Positions 56,401-62,358 of a stretch of DNA of 64,000 bases are shown here, piece after piece. The notes beneath the pieces are model-generated. The model made no database searches and had not been told where the DNA came from. It saw only the letters and a program-made list of their open reading frames with translations. Within the stretch, counting starts at the first letter, position 1; each line of letters opens with the position of its first letter. Origin of the DNA: Tachypleus tridentatus (taxonomy: Eukaryota; Arthropoda; Merostomata; Xiphosura; Limulidae); contig NC_134833.1 in NCBI RefSeq assembly GCF_004210375.1, positions 45,812,782 through 45,876,781 on the forward strand. The letters are read 5' to 3'. The translations under genes were made by a program, and so were the position numbers.

Positions 56401-59400
56401 TTTAGACAGTATTGCTTTTCAAACAGGTTGGTTGGCTTTTCCAATGAGCTGCCTTCAAAGGTGGTGAGAGAATAAAATTTAATTGGGTTCAAAAAATGAT
56501 TGAATAAATATGTGAGAAGTAAGGGGAGGTTGTAGTTGAGAGCTGGAAGAGACATTATTGATGGGCTAATAAGCTGCTTTTTGTCCCCATAAAATTTTAT
56601 GAAATATGTCTTGAATAATGTTGTCAGATTGGCTCACACTTTGACAAGTTGGAGTGCAAAGTGATGTCCATGTGGAAAATAAAAATACTTTTGTCCATAA
56701 CTTACATACTGTATTTGCATGACTTCTACAATCTCCAAAATGCATGCCTACAATTTTTTTCAGTATCCCTTTATAATGTATCTGGTTTTCACTTTTCTCC
56801 ACCATGAACTGTTGCTAAATTAGCAATGTAGAATAAACTAAATAACTGGTAACTCTGACAAGAAATGCATGATATTATGCTGAGAAGCACACTTTGATCA
56901 ACACACATGTGCATACAGTTAGAAATGATGTGACAAAAACATCTAAAACAGGACACAAGTTATATTTAAAGTTTATATAAAAATCCTAATTTATTAGTAC
57001 ATAATTACTTAATAACTTACATGCACATTTAAGAATGACAATACTAAACATTCCTTGTAAGTTACCTTCAAAACTTTAGATTTGGCTGCAACAAGAGTAT
57101 GGATCACCATTTTACAATCATGACCATTGATTTGCTCAATGACCGAGCTAAATTTTGTAACCAAATGTCGCCAGTGCTCAAGTTCTGCCAGGGGACCTGT
57201 GTCATCAGCCTCCTTCCTCATCTGTTCACTCTCTGCAAGAACCTATATTAAATTTTACAAGAAGCATTTTTATTCTAAAATTAAAATTATAATAAACCTC
57301 TTACTGTACAATTAAGTAAAATCTTCCGAAACAATATTTACAAGGGATGGTAATATTTTTTCGTTGCTGTATATATTATTACTAATTTTTAGATATAGTT
57401 ATTACGATATGAAATTTTATAGTTTAAAACATAACAGAAGTTATCTAGCTAGAAAATTAATATTTATAAATTTATAATTTTCATATACTTAAAATGTACA
57501 TCTAACAGGAACTTACCCCCTCACATAAACAACTATTTTTCAGTGCTGCCCTCTATATGCAAAATATAAAAGCCTTCTGTCCTTCCTCTATTAGAGTTGA
57601 CTGATTCCAGTGCATCTCACATGCAAATCATCATGCATTGTCCCTCCATGAACTAGAATGTGACATACTCTCATGATGCATGTGGCTCCCTCTATTCAAT
57701 TCTACCAAACTATCACATTTAGTTTTGACAGAAGATATAAAAATCAGTTTTCAGTAGGGAGGAGGTGTGACCACAAATAGGAAAGTACCAATCGAAAGTA
57801 TGTTTTAAGCTTTGGAAAATTATAACTTCCAATAAGATACATTACCCCTTTTCACATAAATAGTTAGAATTCCCCATTAAATAGGTGGAGGGAAAAAAAC
57901 AAGCATTTCAAAGTGTCCAAAGAATGAAACAGTTAGATTCTAAATTCTGATGTGGGAACTGCACTACTTCTGACCAGGTATAATCTTCATCCACCATAGA
58001 AAGATGTCACATATAGGAGCAGAAGACAGACTAGCACATTAACAGGGGAGAGAATTATGGTCAAAAAGTGATCCAAACCATGAAATATTTATAACACTTA
58101 ATCCTAGAAATTATAAAAGTAGATAAAATTAAAAGCTTGTGTCATTATGAATAGAATGGCTAGGGTGCAATGGACCATACATGGCAAGTCAACTACATCT
58201 AAAACCAGGTCACCAGGAACTAACATTATGTAGGGCTAGGAAAGAGGATCATACTAGTGGCAAGTAAACTACAGTCTAAAACCCAGGGTGTAGTAATGAA
58301 AATCATACCATCTTCTCCTCAAGTTCATGAGACCAGAATTAAATAATACCCTCCAACACAAGAATGGGGCATGTGAATATGAGAAATTGATAAATTGCTC
58401 CAGGAATAGAACATCTGTTATTGAAAAATATCTACATAACATAAACCATCTTCCTCAAAATTGAAATTGACAAGAAACATTCCAAGCACATTAATATCCT
58501 TCAAAGAAGAAATATCAGGAATAGTCGAAGGGAAAGAACTGTCACAATCTACAATTCCCTTCATTGTGACCTACAGCACTGATGGTGCATAAATGAGGAA
58601 GAATACAGACATCTGTAATACATGCATGAGGAGTCGTGTTGATTGGTTCTACTCTGAATCCAAAAGCCAGCCACTGGGATCCAACATCCACATGGGGTAG
58701 GATCAGGGATCACAATCAAAGAGGTTAATTGCAATTTTGATGTTTCACTTCCATTTGCTTTTATTTTTCATATTGAAGGATGCCATGTCATCTACATCAG
58801 TAGAACACTACTGGCCTACCCTCAACTGAATAATTTTATAATCATTTCTATATTTTGTTTGTATTTCATTAACAGATTCAGAAGAATGCCTCCATGGTCC
58901 ACCACCACAGTACCTTGGAACTAGGAAGTGTTAAAAATGTTCAAACTCGATTAGAAGAAAAGGTATGAATATGCAGTGAAAATTCCAAAAGAATGATAAC
59001 ACCTAACACAATGCAAGGGAGTATCCAAAAACAATATTTTTAAGAGCAAACCATGCCAATTTATGCAATACAAGGCATAACAGGGATGCACACTTATCCC
59101 CTTCTGTTTTACCCATTTGGTCCATAAGTGAGTTCAGTCTGGGACAGGCAACCTTAGGAAGCAATTTCATTGAGATGATAGACCTAAAAGTGACCAAGTG
59201 TAATACCCCATCTCTGCAGTATGCATTGCATGGCCATGAAATTATAATATGCAAGTCAATTTGGCTTAACAGTGAAGATTGGAACAGTAAAAGAATACAT
59301 AGTCAGGTACCACTTCCCACAGAATGGATTCCAGACAATGAACATTAATAAAAAGGAAAATGGACTCTGAAAAGGAGAAACAGATTGATTGTTTGGCATT

Positions 59401-62358
59401 TTAAGGAGCAAAGCAACTAGGCTATCTGCACCAAACAACCAGTAAAAAAATCAAAGGTTATTAAAATTTGTAAAAAGGAATCATGTTAAAACAAAACAAT
59501 GTATAATTTTTAATTAAAAACTTAAAATAGCATTAAAAAGGCCAATGACCCTTAAAAAACTAAAAACAACTGTTCGACAGACAGTGTCACCATCACCAAT
59601 GACACTGTCCAGCATATCAGGGATAAACCTGTGGAAAAAAATATGTCTAAAGTAGTGCCATTATTCAGAGTTGTAATGACAGCATGATAGTAAAATATGG
59701 ACTATTGTGACTCGAGTGTCACACAGACCACACATTGATGCATCAGTCCCAGATAAAAGAAAATTATCAGTTAAAACACTGTGAACAATACATAGTTTAG
59801 TTACAACAACTTCTTTCCGATCCTTACAGTAACAAGACAGCCAAAGTTCAATAGAGGGTTTTATCTGGAAAAACCTTCAAGTCAACTGCCAGCTAGCACA
59901 GAGCCAAGCCTTGAATACAGGACCATAGTCCATGTATGGAACAGGCACAGCAGTGATATTGCCAGAGCAGACAGACTTAGCTGCACTGTCAGTGAACTTG
60001 TTCCTGCAAATACCAACATGACCTGATATCCAGAAGAACTGGACAGAAGTAGATTTTAAAGAGAAATGGACCAATCAGTTTTGAATACTGATGAGAACAG
60101 GGTAAGAACTAATGTGAAGCGATTCCAGGGCCAGAAGAAAGCTAAGAGAGTTGGTATAAACAGTACAATTCGAGTACTGCTTAGCTTCCATGTGATCCAC
60201 GACAAGAGAAATGGCATATAGTTTGGCAGTTAACACAGAAACTGTAGAGAGAATTCTTTGTACAACCACTGAACCACAACAAACCATGGCAGAGCCCACA
60301 GAATCACCAATATGGAGATAATAATTAATCATAGAAAAAATGGGGAATTTGATAAAACACAACATACCTGAGAAATTAAGTAAAAAAATGGTGTATTAGA
60401 CCTAGCTGACTCTGCAGGAGTAGAGGAAAACATGCCAGAACATGCTAGTGTAAAAAGTCTATCAAACCTCCATTAACCCAGAAAAATTATTGATTTACCA
60501 ACATAACAATCAACTCCAGATGGATATCAGCAGAACAATAAAAAAAATTCAATAATGGATCTCCCAGCCTGCAGCCTGTGAAAACAGTGCTAGGGGGATA
60601 ACACCCAAAGCAGGAACAAGAACCTCAGAATTCAGTGTAGAAATACATAAATCAGAGAGCTTGATGTAAAATATGTAAGAGTGAGAAAAAATACAAACTG
60701 GGAAGTTACAATACCATGCAAAAGTGCTAGAACAAAAGAATGTTTCATCATTTTTTTTTCCATTTTAAGAGGGCTAAGTCTTCCATGCCATCACAGAATG
60801 TAAATTTAAACACAATGGTAACATTTCACTGATACCTGTTGACAATCAAATGAGTCAGGGTAAGAATATTTATCATTTTTTTAAAATTCCTACATGCTTG
60901 TACCAAATCATGTCATAAGAGTTCTGCTTCAATGAACATACTGATTAAATTTATGGTCTGAAATAACTGCCATGGTTCTCCATGTAGTATCTCAACTATA
61001 TAAAAAAGAAGCTAGGAAGGAGCTAGCACATGGTACTGGTATGTGCTAGAAGAAATCAATTTAATAGCATTTCACAAATAAATCTTAATTAAAACAATGT
61101 TTAACACTATATATTATGTTTTTGTCATTCCAAAGCCAAGAAAATGTAAAAAATTATCAGTAGAGCAGAAATTTTGCATAAAATCTTTACATGATGCTGG
61201 TTGGACTTTCCAACAAATTACTACAGACTTGCAATGCTCTCTTAAATACACTCTAGACTGTGAGATCATGACAGTTAAATTTCAAAATAGGAAAGGAAGA
61301 GGCAGAACACCTAAACTCAACGATACTGATGTTAAGTATTTTTGTTTATGCAGCCTTCAGGACAGAAGGAAAACTACCACTGATCTCGAGGAAGAGATAA
61401 ATGACTATGTACCAAATGACACAAAAGTGTCTGGATCTACAGTATCAAAAAAGACTTAATGAGAATAGAATACTTGGTTGTGTTGTAATTAAAAAAAACT
61501 TTACTTTAATATCCAAATATTGTCTAAAGACTGAAAGTTGCTAAAAAGTAGAAAAGCTCAATTATTGGAAAAGGGTATTATGAATGGATGAGTTCAATTT
61601 TTAAATATCTGGTTTAAAGTATAAGTTGTATATCCAGCAGAAGAAAAGAGATGAATATTTACTCAATATATAGCACTTACCATGATGCATGGGAGAGAGG
61701 TAGTGTGATGGTTTGGAGGTAATTTTCTGTTAAAACAACAGGAGATATTTGCAAAATAGATGGAATAATAGACCAGCACAAGTACTGTCAGATAGTGATC
61801 AACATAAAGAAAAAATAATAATGCTGATACCCCACTTCAGCAGTAAAACTACAAGAATCATGAAGAACACCAAAAGAAAAAAACGTCTGAGCACAAGTAT
61901 GGGTAAACAAGAAGTGATAGTTTGCTCATAGGAGTATATTGCACTCTTATTGGTAGAGAGTTGACACATGATAATTTACATGAGAAACACAATGGAATCG
62001 TGCAATTCTAATGAAAGGGAGACAGATGGCTTGTGAAAAGCATAAAAAAATTACTTATAGAGGGAAGCACTGAACAAGAATAGCTATTTAAGTGAGTGGA
62101 GGTTATGTACCAATAGGAAAGAAGATATACAATATATTATTTTTCATACACACAAGTTGTCAACACAAGACATTATTAATGTGAGATACAATACCAGTTC
62201 AATCTGTTTGCTCCAAGTTAGTACAAGTTCTTCAATAAGAGCCAGCTTTTGTGGATTATTTGCAAGGTTGATACAATCATGTACATTCTTCACTTGTGAA
62301 AGATCAAGAATAGCAGATTCCTTTAATGTTGCTTGGCATTGAATATCTTTCCTGCATT
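17245..62358 (-). CDS. DNAH5: Axonemal dynein heavy chain, DNAH5/DNAH8 type (partial; 11 exons of the N-terminal tail)
   Basis: This entry covers eleven minus-strand exons that splice in a continuous frame to about 541 residues (1625 nt). Exon order is 62358-62195, 57242-57066, 43490-43377, 43117-43010, 40723-40475, 36707-36510, 35359-35283, 34984-34891, 31314-31195, 30843-30708 and 17432-17245. The product matches the DHC_N1 tail, which binds intermediate chains and docks the motor on axonemal microtubules in cilia or sperm flagella. Recognisable stretches include [48 protein letters not shown] and YVNFDPLIL. As I remember the family, these fit the outer-arm DNAH5/DNAH8 group better than DNAH9/11/17. 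All split codons rejoin cleanly (AG+A, A+GC). No stops or frameshifts occur within exons, so the gene looks functional. The 5' end, AAA+ motor, stalk and 3' end are outside the window. Dynein assignment is near certain; the DNAH5/8 subtype is an inference from remembered sequences. Confidence 0.9.
17430..17660. repeat. 129-bp tandem duplication containing the exon 11 splice acceptor
   Basis: The segment starting ggcctataaaacaagccaag at 17430 recurs at 17559 as ggcccataaaacaagccaag and remains alignable for about 100 bp. It includes the last bases of the intron and the AG acceptor of the exon. In the upstream copy the acceptor AG has become GG on the minus strand, so only the exon-proximal acceptor is usable. 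Confidence 0.75.
17661..24369. other. Intron sequence; no recognisable gene
   Basis: About 6.7 kb of the 13.3-kb intron between dynein exons 10 and 11. It holds short chance frames (for example 17967-18221 minus and 18651-18920 plus). The last kilobase (from about 23450) is less AT-rich and may be the gag part of the gypsy relic that follows, but I see no zinc knuckle or other gag motif. Confidence 0.4.
21074..21090. repeat. (GA)n microsatellite
   Basis: A short uninterrupted GA dinucleotide run of about eight to nine units. Confidence 0.85.
24370..25830 (+). pseudogene. Ty3/gypsy retrotransposon pol relic (protease to reverse transcriptase)
   Basis: Plus-strand fragments follow gypsy pol order. 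[20 protein letters not shown] (from 24394) resembles the C-terminal half of the aspartic protease. Between 25140 and 25420 come pieces matching the RT N-terminus, including NDGAIKPLE and [21 protein letters not shown] (25414) corresponds to the MPFGLCNAPATFE motif of reverse transcriptase. Past 25600, IIAAVRDWP is the connector after RT. Several frameshifts and stops interrupt it. The YxDD box is not preserved (a short [13 protein letters not shown] stretch lies where it is expected). No LTRs were recognised. Confidence 0.8.
26224..26555. repeat. 166-bp near-perfect tandem duplication
   Basis: The segment starting caagccattggtcctgtttt at 26224 is repeated head-to-tail from 26390 with no difference noticed by eye, ending near tcctcactc in both copies. 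The near identity in a region where other repeats are heavily diverged means the duplication is very recent, or else an assembly artefact. Confidence 0.93.
26560..27294. other. Intron sequence; no recognisable gene
   Basis: AT-rich sequence without open frames of note or recognisable repeats. Confidence 0.5.
27295..27540 (+). repeat. Terminal repeat of inverted-repeat element, copy A (left end)
   Basis: The sequence contains cactgtcctcta followed by a body (cacatgcaaaatattatgta, then gcatccctcctccaa) that aligns over about 200 bp with the left end at 57510-57760 and, more loosely, with 47775-48030. The matching inverted right end was not found, so this copy is truncated. The sequence after it, up to about 29480, resembles 57760-59470. 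Confidence 0.65.
28035..28930. repeat. Degenerate tandem array, unit about 105-120 bp, inside inverted-repeat element A
   Basis: Related motifs recur at roughly regular intervals, for example atcagatccaccaggaacc (28035), accactgggaatatacatct (28397), aaaacctggaagcacttgg (28504), agacccatcaggatgtacct (28609) and acctactgggaatatacatc (28828). Each is followed by a purine-rich ggtggtaggta-like stretch. The 28380-28480 and 28810-28910 units are clearly homologous, both carrying gaggggcaaactg. Similar units occur at 58190-58700 in copy D. Confidence 0.65.
29480..30707. other. Intron sequence upstream of the exon 10 donor; no recognisable gene
   Basis: AT-rich with short frames on both strands and no recognisable motif. 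The inverted right end expected for element A was not found here. Confidence 0.45.
30708..30843 (-). CDS. DNAH5: Dynein heavy chain exon 10 of 11 in window
   Basis: The exon is 136 nt: 45 codons ([19 protein letters not shown] through TIGS) plus one base of a split serine codon completed by exon 11. The acceptor is TTTTTCAG and the donor GTAAGT, a perfect consensus. The [20 protein letters not shown] segment matches the Y-N-x-x-A-x-x-L-x-x-FE-x-x-[YF]H-x-AW dynein-tail pattern. A longer open frame around it (30607-30969) is intron read-through. The downstream intron is about 13.3 kb. Confidence 0.94.
31195..31314 (-). CDS. DNAH5: Dynein heavy chain exon 9 of 11 in window
   Basis: The exon encodes 40 residues in phase 0-0, from [20 protein letters not shown] to NEPMEFLK. 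The acceptor is TTATTTCAG and the donor GTATGA. PP-x-x-R-x-x-x-P-x-AG-x-I-x-W-x-x-x-LF-x-RI-x-x-PM is the conserved proline- and tryptophan-rich stretch found in the tail of nearly all axonemal dynein heavy chains. Confidence 0.94.
32398..33093 (-). pseudogene. DIRS-like reverse transcriptase/RNase H relic (element B)
   Basis: On the minus strand, [20 protein letters not shown] followed by [14 protein letters not shown] resembles the GRLHMRPIQW...DPLDA...HP connector found between RT and RNase H in DIRS-like elements. It is followed by a WWLDQKNTTL-like stretch and then pieces resembling RNase H (32628-32398). Stops and frameshifts interrupt every segment. The call rests on motif order, not on an intact active site. 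Confidence 0.5.
33351..33606 (-). mobile_element. tRNA-derived SINE, copy 2 (nested in element B)
   Basis: This is the same family as the other three copies: ggtttggtttgttttgaatt tail, a body with gagggaaagtaggtaatcat, and at the right the inverse of the tRNA-like head ending ccacctggccatgct. Its position inside the inverted-repeat element shows it inserted later. Confidence 0.88.
34891..34984 (-). CDS. DNAH5: Dynein heavy chain exon 8 of 11 in window
   Basis: The exon is 94 nt: one base completing the arginine of exon 7, then 31 codons, [19 protein letters not shown] through EYVSQ. The acceptor is ATTTAATAG and the donor GTAATT. The pattern FE-x-L-x-IP-x-L-x-I-x-x-KY-x-x-IL fits the dynein tail. 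Only 298 bp separate it from exon 7. The following 3.6-kb intron contains an inverted-repeat element. Confidence 0.91.
35283..35359 (-). CDS. DNAH5: Dynein heavy chain exon 7 of 11 in window
   Basis: This small 77-nt exon encodes 25 residues plus the first two bases (AG) of a split arginine codon completed by exon 8. The acceptor is TTTCATCCAG and the donor GTGTGA. The sequence [20 protein letters not shown] continues the tail helix that ends at LLQRFEKL across the junction. It is too short to stand out alone and was found by following phase and homology between its neighbours. Confidence 0.9.
35690..36330 (-). pseudogene. Ty3/gypsy reverse transcriptase relic
   Basis: On the minus strand the pieces run in gypsy RT order: [14 protein letters not shown] (near 36090), [11 protein letters not shown] (near 36025), FGLCNV (near 35890), then YLDD-like [11 protein letters not shown] around 35820-35790. 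The last is the catalytic YxDD box, with both aspartates still encoded. Frameshifts and stops separate the pieces. The relic fills the 1.15-kb intron between dynein exons 6 and 7, on the same strand as the gene. Confidence 0.75.
36510..36707 (-). CDS. DNAH5: Dynein heavy chain exon 6 of 11 in window
   Basis: The exon encodes 66 residues in phase 0-0, from [14 protein letters not shown] to FKQQIADLK. The acceptor is CTCTTACAG and the donor GTGGGT. It contains IEGIE and [15 protein letters not shown], the latter matching the L-D-x-R-K-x-DFD-x-D-[YF]-x-x-F stretch remembered from DNAH5/8. An open frame continues past the donor into the intron but has no family similarity there. Confidence 0.92.
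36710..37971. other. Intron sequence; no recognisable gene
   Basis: Part of the 3.8-kb intron between dynein exons 5 and 6. It is AT-rich with only short frames. Confidence 0.5.
37972..38193 (+). pseudogene. BED-type zinc finger fragment of a hAT transposase
   Basis: The plus-strand frame reads [20 protein letters not shown] followed by [13 protein letters not shown] and [13 protein letters not shown]. This matches the start of ZBED5/FAM200-like proteins: C-x2-C, then LxNDxMKPSKLxxHLExxHxxH, then FFxxxxxxLK. The two cysteines and two histidines of the finger are present. The downstream catalytic part is not recognisable, so this is a 5' fragment. Confidence 0.72.
38194..39844. other. Intron sequence; no recognisable gene
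   Basis: This stretch includes a very AT-rich part around 39050-39200. An open frame at 38279-38512 has no recognisable similarity. Confidence 0.45.
39845..40095 (+). pseudogene. CR1-type LINE, 3' end fragment
   Basis: Starting at gatttgattaaggtgtttaa, the fragment matches 56262-56600 closely. It includes the gtactgataataaagatcaa block and the shared end gatgggctaataa...tttttgtccc, but lacks about 90 bp present in the other copy. The encoded [16 protein letters not shown] motif is the CR1 ORF2 C-terminal [13 protein letters not shown] pattern. Confidence 0.8.
40410..40470. repeat. 31-bp tandem duplication next to the exon 5 donor
   Basis: The pair tacttgttagccatactgaa and tacttgttagtcatactgaa lies back to back, ending 5 bp before the splice donor of dynein exon 5. 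It is entirely intronic. Confidence 0.7.
40475..40723 (-). CDS. DNAH5: Dynein heavy chain exon 5 of 11 in window
   Basis: This is the longest exon in the window, with 83 residues in phase 0-0. It runs from [14 protein letters not shown] to FCKRLDK. The acceptor is TTTGCCTAG and the donor GTAATA. The [17 protein letters not shown] segment closely resembles the equivalent part of vertebrate DNAH5 and DNAH8 as I recall them, and it is the best subtype evidence here. The donor lies within a few bases of a 31-bp tandem duplication in the downstream intron. Confidence 0.93.
40724..43009. other. Intron between dynein exons 4 and 5; no recognisable gene
   Basis: 2.3 kb of AT-rich sequence. Short open frames on both strands have no recognisable domain. 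Confidence 0.55.
43010..43117 (-). CDS. DNAH5: Dynein heavy chain exon 4 of 11 in window
   Basis: The exon encodes 36 residues, [20 protein letters not shown] through TSLFVK, in phase 0-0. The acceptor is AATTTCAG and the donor GTAATT. The stretch [21 protein letters not shown] is characteristic of the tail segment where DHC_N1 describes a conserved IR-x-I-x-x-x-S-x-YN-x-x-x-R motif. Confidence 0.92.
43377..43490 (-). CDS. DNAH5: Dynein heavy chain exon 3 of 11 in window
   Basis: This exon encodes 38 residues, [19 protein letters not shown] through YKGQL, in phase 0-0. The acceptor is TTTTAG and the donor GTAATT. The W-x-x-LD-x-x-IT-x-A-x-x-EA-x-DNVKFL pattern is a core dynein-tail signature and follows directly from the preceding AAKSKVLK. 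Only 259 bp separate it from the next exon. Confidence 0.93.
44030..44990 (+). pseudogene. CR1-type LINE, reverse transcriptase C-terminal half
   Basis: The plus strand carries, in order, [23 protein letters not shown] (RT DF-x-KAFD motif), HQGSVLGPL ([10 protein letters not shown]), [10 protein letters not shown] (FADD box with both aspartates), [14 protein letters not shown], then [22 protein letters not shown] and the EVFKI-like end. The order and motifs are those of CR1 ORF2. Stops and frameshifts are frequent. It lies antisense to the dynein gene in its 13.6-kb intron. Confidence 0.88.
44991..47774. other. Intron sequence; no recognisable gene
   Basis: Open plus-strand frames at 45388-45570 and 45864-46046 read like protein but have no motif I recognise. 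The stretch at 46320-46470 is less AT-rich and may be an unclassified repeat. Confidence 0.4.
47775..48030 (+). repeat. Terminal repeat of inverted-repeat element, copy C (left end)
   Basis: It contains cagcactgccctttgcatga, then tcatgcgacaaccctccacc and gggttctaccaaactattac, which align along the left end of element D (57533-57720: cagtgctgccctctatatgc, catgcattgtccctccat, caattctaccaaactatcac). It abuts the DIRS-like relic that starts near 48040. No inverted right end was found. Confidence 0.65.
48040..50760 (+). pseudogene. DIRS-like retrotransposon relic (reverse transcriptase, RNase H and beyond)
   Basis: Plus-strand pieces fit DIRS-type pol. [14 protein letters not shown] and [18 protein letters not shown] (48150-48290), then LVYLGVFF (48474), then HSMECLVL and LSLLG (48540-48610). 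RNase H region: [20 protein letters not shown] (49230-49290), then [14 protein letters not shown] (49583). The first RT aspartate has become N and the YxDD box is lost. The last 1 kb keeps long open frames (49971-50297, 50414-50755) where a tyrosine recombinase would be expected, but I cannot identify its residues. A SINE interrupts it at 48727. Confidence 0.62.
48727..48992 (+). mobile_element. tRNA-derived SINE, copy 3
   Basis: The head (tggcatggccaggtggatag) carries an A box (tggccaggtgg) and a B box (ggttcaaatcc). The body includes cagccatgagaacattatag, then tagtcttacactgctaaatt, and the end is aaacaaacaaa. It is inserted in the DIRS-like relic between the RT and RNase H regions. Confidence 0.9.
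50761..51800. other. No recognisable gene
   Basis: This sequence lies between the DIRS-like relic and the gypsy integrase tail. It may contain more of either element, but nothing is identifiable. Confidence 0.4.
51810..52112 (+). pseudogene. Ty3/gypsy integrase C-terminal fragment
   Basis: The open frame contains [20 protein letters not shown] followed by ISYVSYRIQ-like [20 protein letters not shown]. This matches the end of gypsy integrases, where KL-x-x-x-W-x-GPY-x-V-x-x-x-x-x-D-V-x-YRIQ precedes a conserved VH-x-D-x-L-K. The WxGPY glycine is replaced by R here. No RT or LTR is attached, so it is an isolated 3' piece. Confidence 0.72.
52113..52879. other. Intron sequence; no recognisable gene
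   Basis: The beginning may be the 3' flank of the gypsy relic. A minus-strand frame at 52488-52721 has no recognisable motif. Confidence 0.4.
52889..53159 (+). mobile_element. tRNA-derived SINE, copy 4, with target-site duplication
   Basis: This is the best preserved copy: head ggcccagcatggccaggtgg, A box tggccaggtgg, B box ggtttgaatcc, conserved body, and an aaacaaacaaact end. It is flanked by the identical nonamer aaatctgac (52880-52888 and 53160-53168), a target duplication typical of LINE-driven retroposition. It defines the full unit as about 271 bp. Confidence 0.94.
53169..54739. other. Intron sequence; no recognisable gene
   Basis: AT-rich sequence. From about 54480 on, composition changes and it may already belong to the CR1 element that follows. 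Confidence 0.4.
54740..56600 (+). pseudogene. CR1-type LINE, ORF2 relic (endonuclease end to 3' terminus)
   Basis: In order on the plus strand: [12 protein letters not shown] (end of the AP endonuclease, SDH motif, 54855), [19 protein letters not shown] (54946), a linker with EDCEM-like and [15 protein letters not shown] (RT NYRPISLTSVVGK, 55722), [11 protein letters not shown]...[15 protein letters not shown] (RT DF-x-KAFD, 55930), [11 protein letters not shown] ([11 protein letters not shown], 56103), and the [12 protein letters not shown] 3' motif (56266). Stops and frameshifts abound and the FADD box is decayed. It is the longest of three CR1 copies, all on the plus strand, antisense to the dynein gene. 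Confidence 0.88.
57066..57242 (-). CDS. DNAH5: Dynein heavy chain exon 2 of 11 in window
   Basis: The exon encodes 59 residues in phase 0-0. The acceptor is AATATAG and the donor GTAACT. It carries the typical DHC_N1 pattern: [11 protein letters not shown], then FSSVIEQI, then AAKSKVLK. In axonemal dynein tails the GP-x-x-ELE-x-W motif is strongly conserved, which makes this the most diagnostic exon. The intron upstream is about 5.0 kb and the intron downstream about 13.6 kb; both are loaded with transposon remnants. Confidence 0.93.
59570..60365 (-). pseudogene. Non-LTR retrotransposon (RNase H-bearing LINE), RNase H region
   Basis: On the minus strand, 60365-60075 and then 60074-59877 give an almost continuous RNase H reading: [38 protein letters not shown], then [21 protein letters not shown] and [14 protein letters not shown]. 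The family pattern has TAEL, YTDS and GNELADxAAK; here the catalytic glutamate reads K and the catalytic aspartate of TDS reads N, so the domain is inactive. The same element occurs at 481-1200. Confidence 0.83.
60707..61905 (+). pseudogene. Tc1-type transposon relic
   Basis: The left end (tacaataccatgcaaaagtg, then ctagaacaaaagaatgtttc) resembles Tc1-like terminal repeats. An open frame to 61459 encodes the transposase N-terminus: [20 protein letters not shown], then a paired helix-turn-helix ([16 protein letters not shown]), GRGRTPKL and [17 protein letters not shown]. Beyond the stop, frames shift through [20 protein letters not shown] (first catalytic D with its E), GSVMVW and [18 protein letters not shown]. 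The 3' inverted repeat was not found; the right end of element D lies directly after. Confidence 0.85.
62195..62358 (-). CDS. DNAH5: Dynein heavy chain exon 1 of 11 in window
   Basis: This is the most 5' exon visible. The acceptor reads TTTCTAG before 62358, and the donor GTATTG follows position 62195. The exon begins with two bases of a split codon, then encodes 54 residues starting [12 protein letters not shown] and ending TWSKQIEL. The ending joins exon 2 (VLAESEQ) to give the W-x-KQIE-x-VL-x-ES pattern that opens the DHC_N1 domain. At least one coding exon must precede it, but none is recognisable in the 1.6 kb upstream. Confidence 0.87.

Larger units (their letters stand above)
57510..62107. 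mobile_element. Inverted-terminal-repeat composite element D
   Basis: The left end (57510-57700) and the right end (61930-62107) are inverted relatives. Read inward, they share aacttaccccc/aacctccac, aactatttttcagtgctgcc/gctattcttgttcagtgctt, and ccctctat, then tcatg-rich blocks further in. Inside lie array units like those of copy A (58190-58960), an RNase H LINE relic (minus) and a Tc1 relic (plus). The 4.6-kb span is therefore a nest of several elements. It fills most of the intron between dynein exons 1 and 2. Confidence 0.6.
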
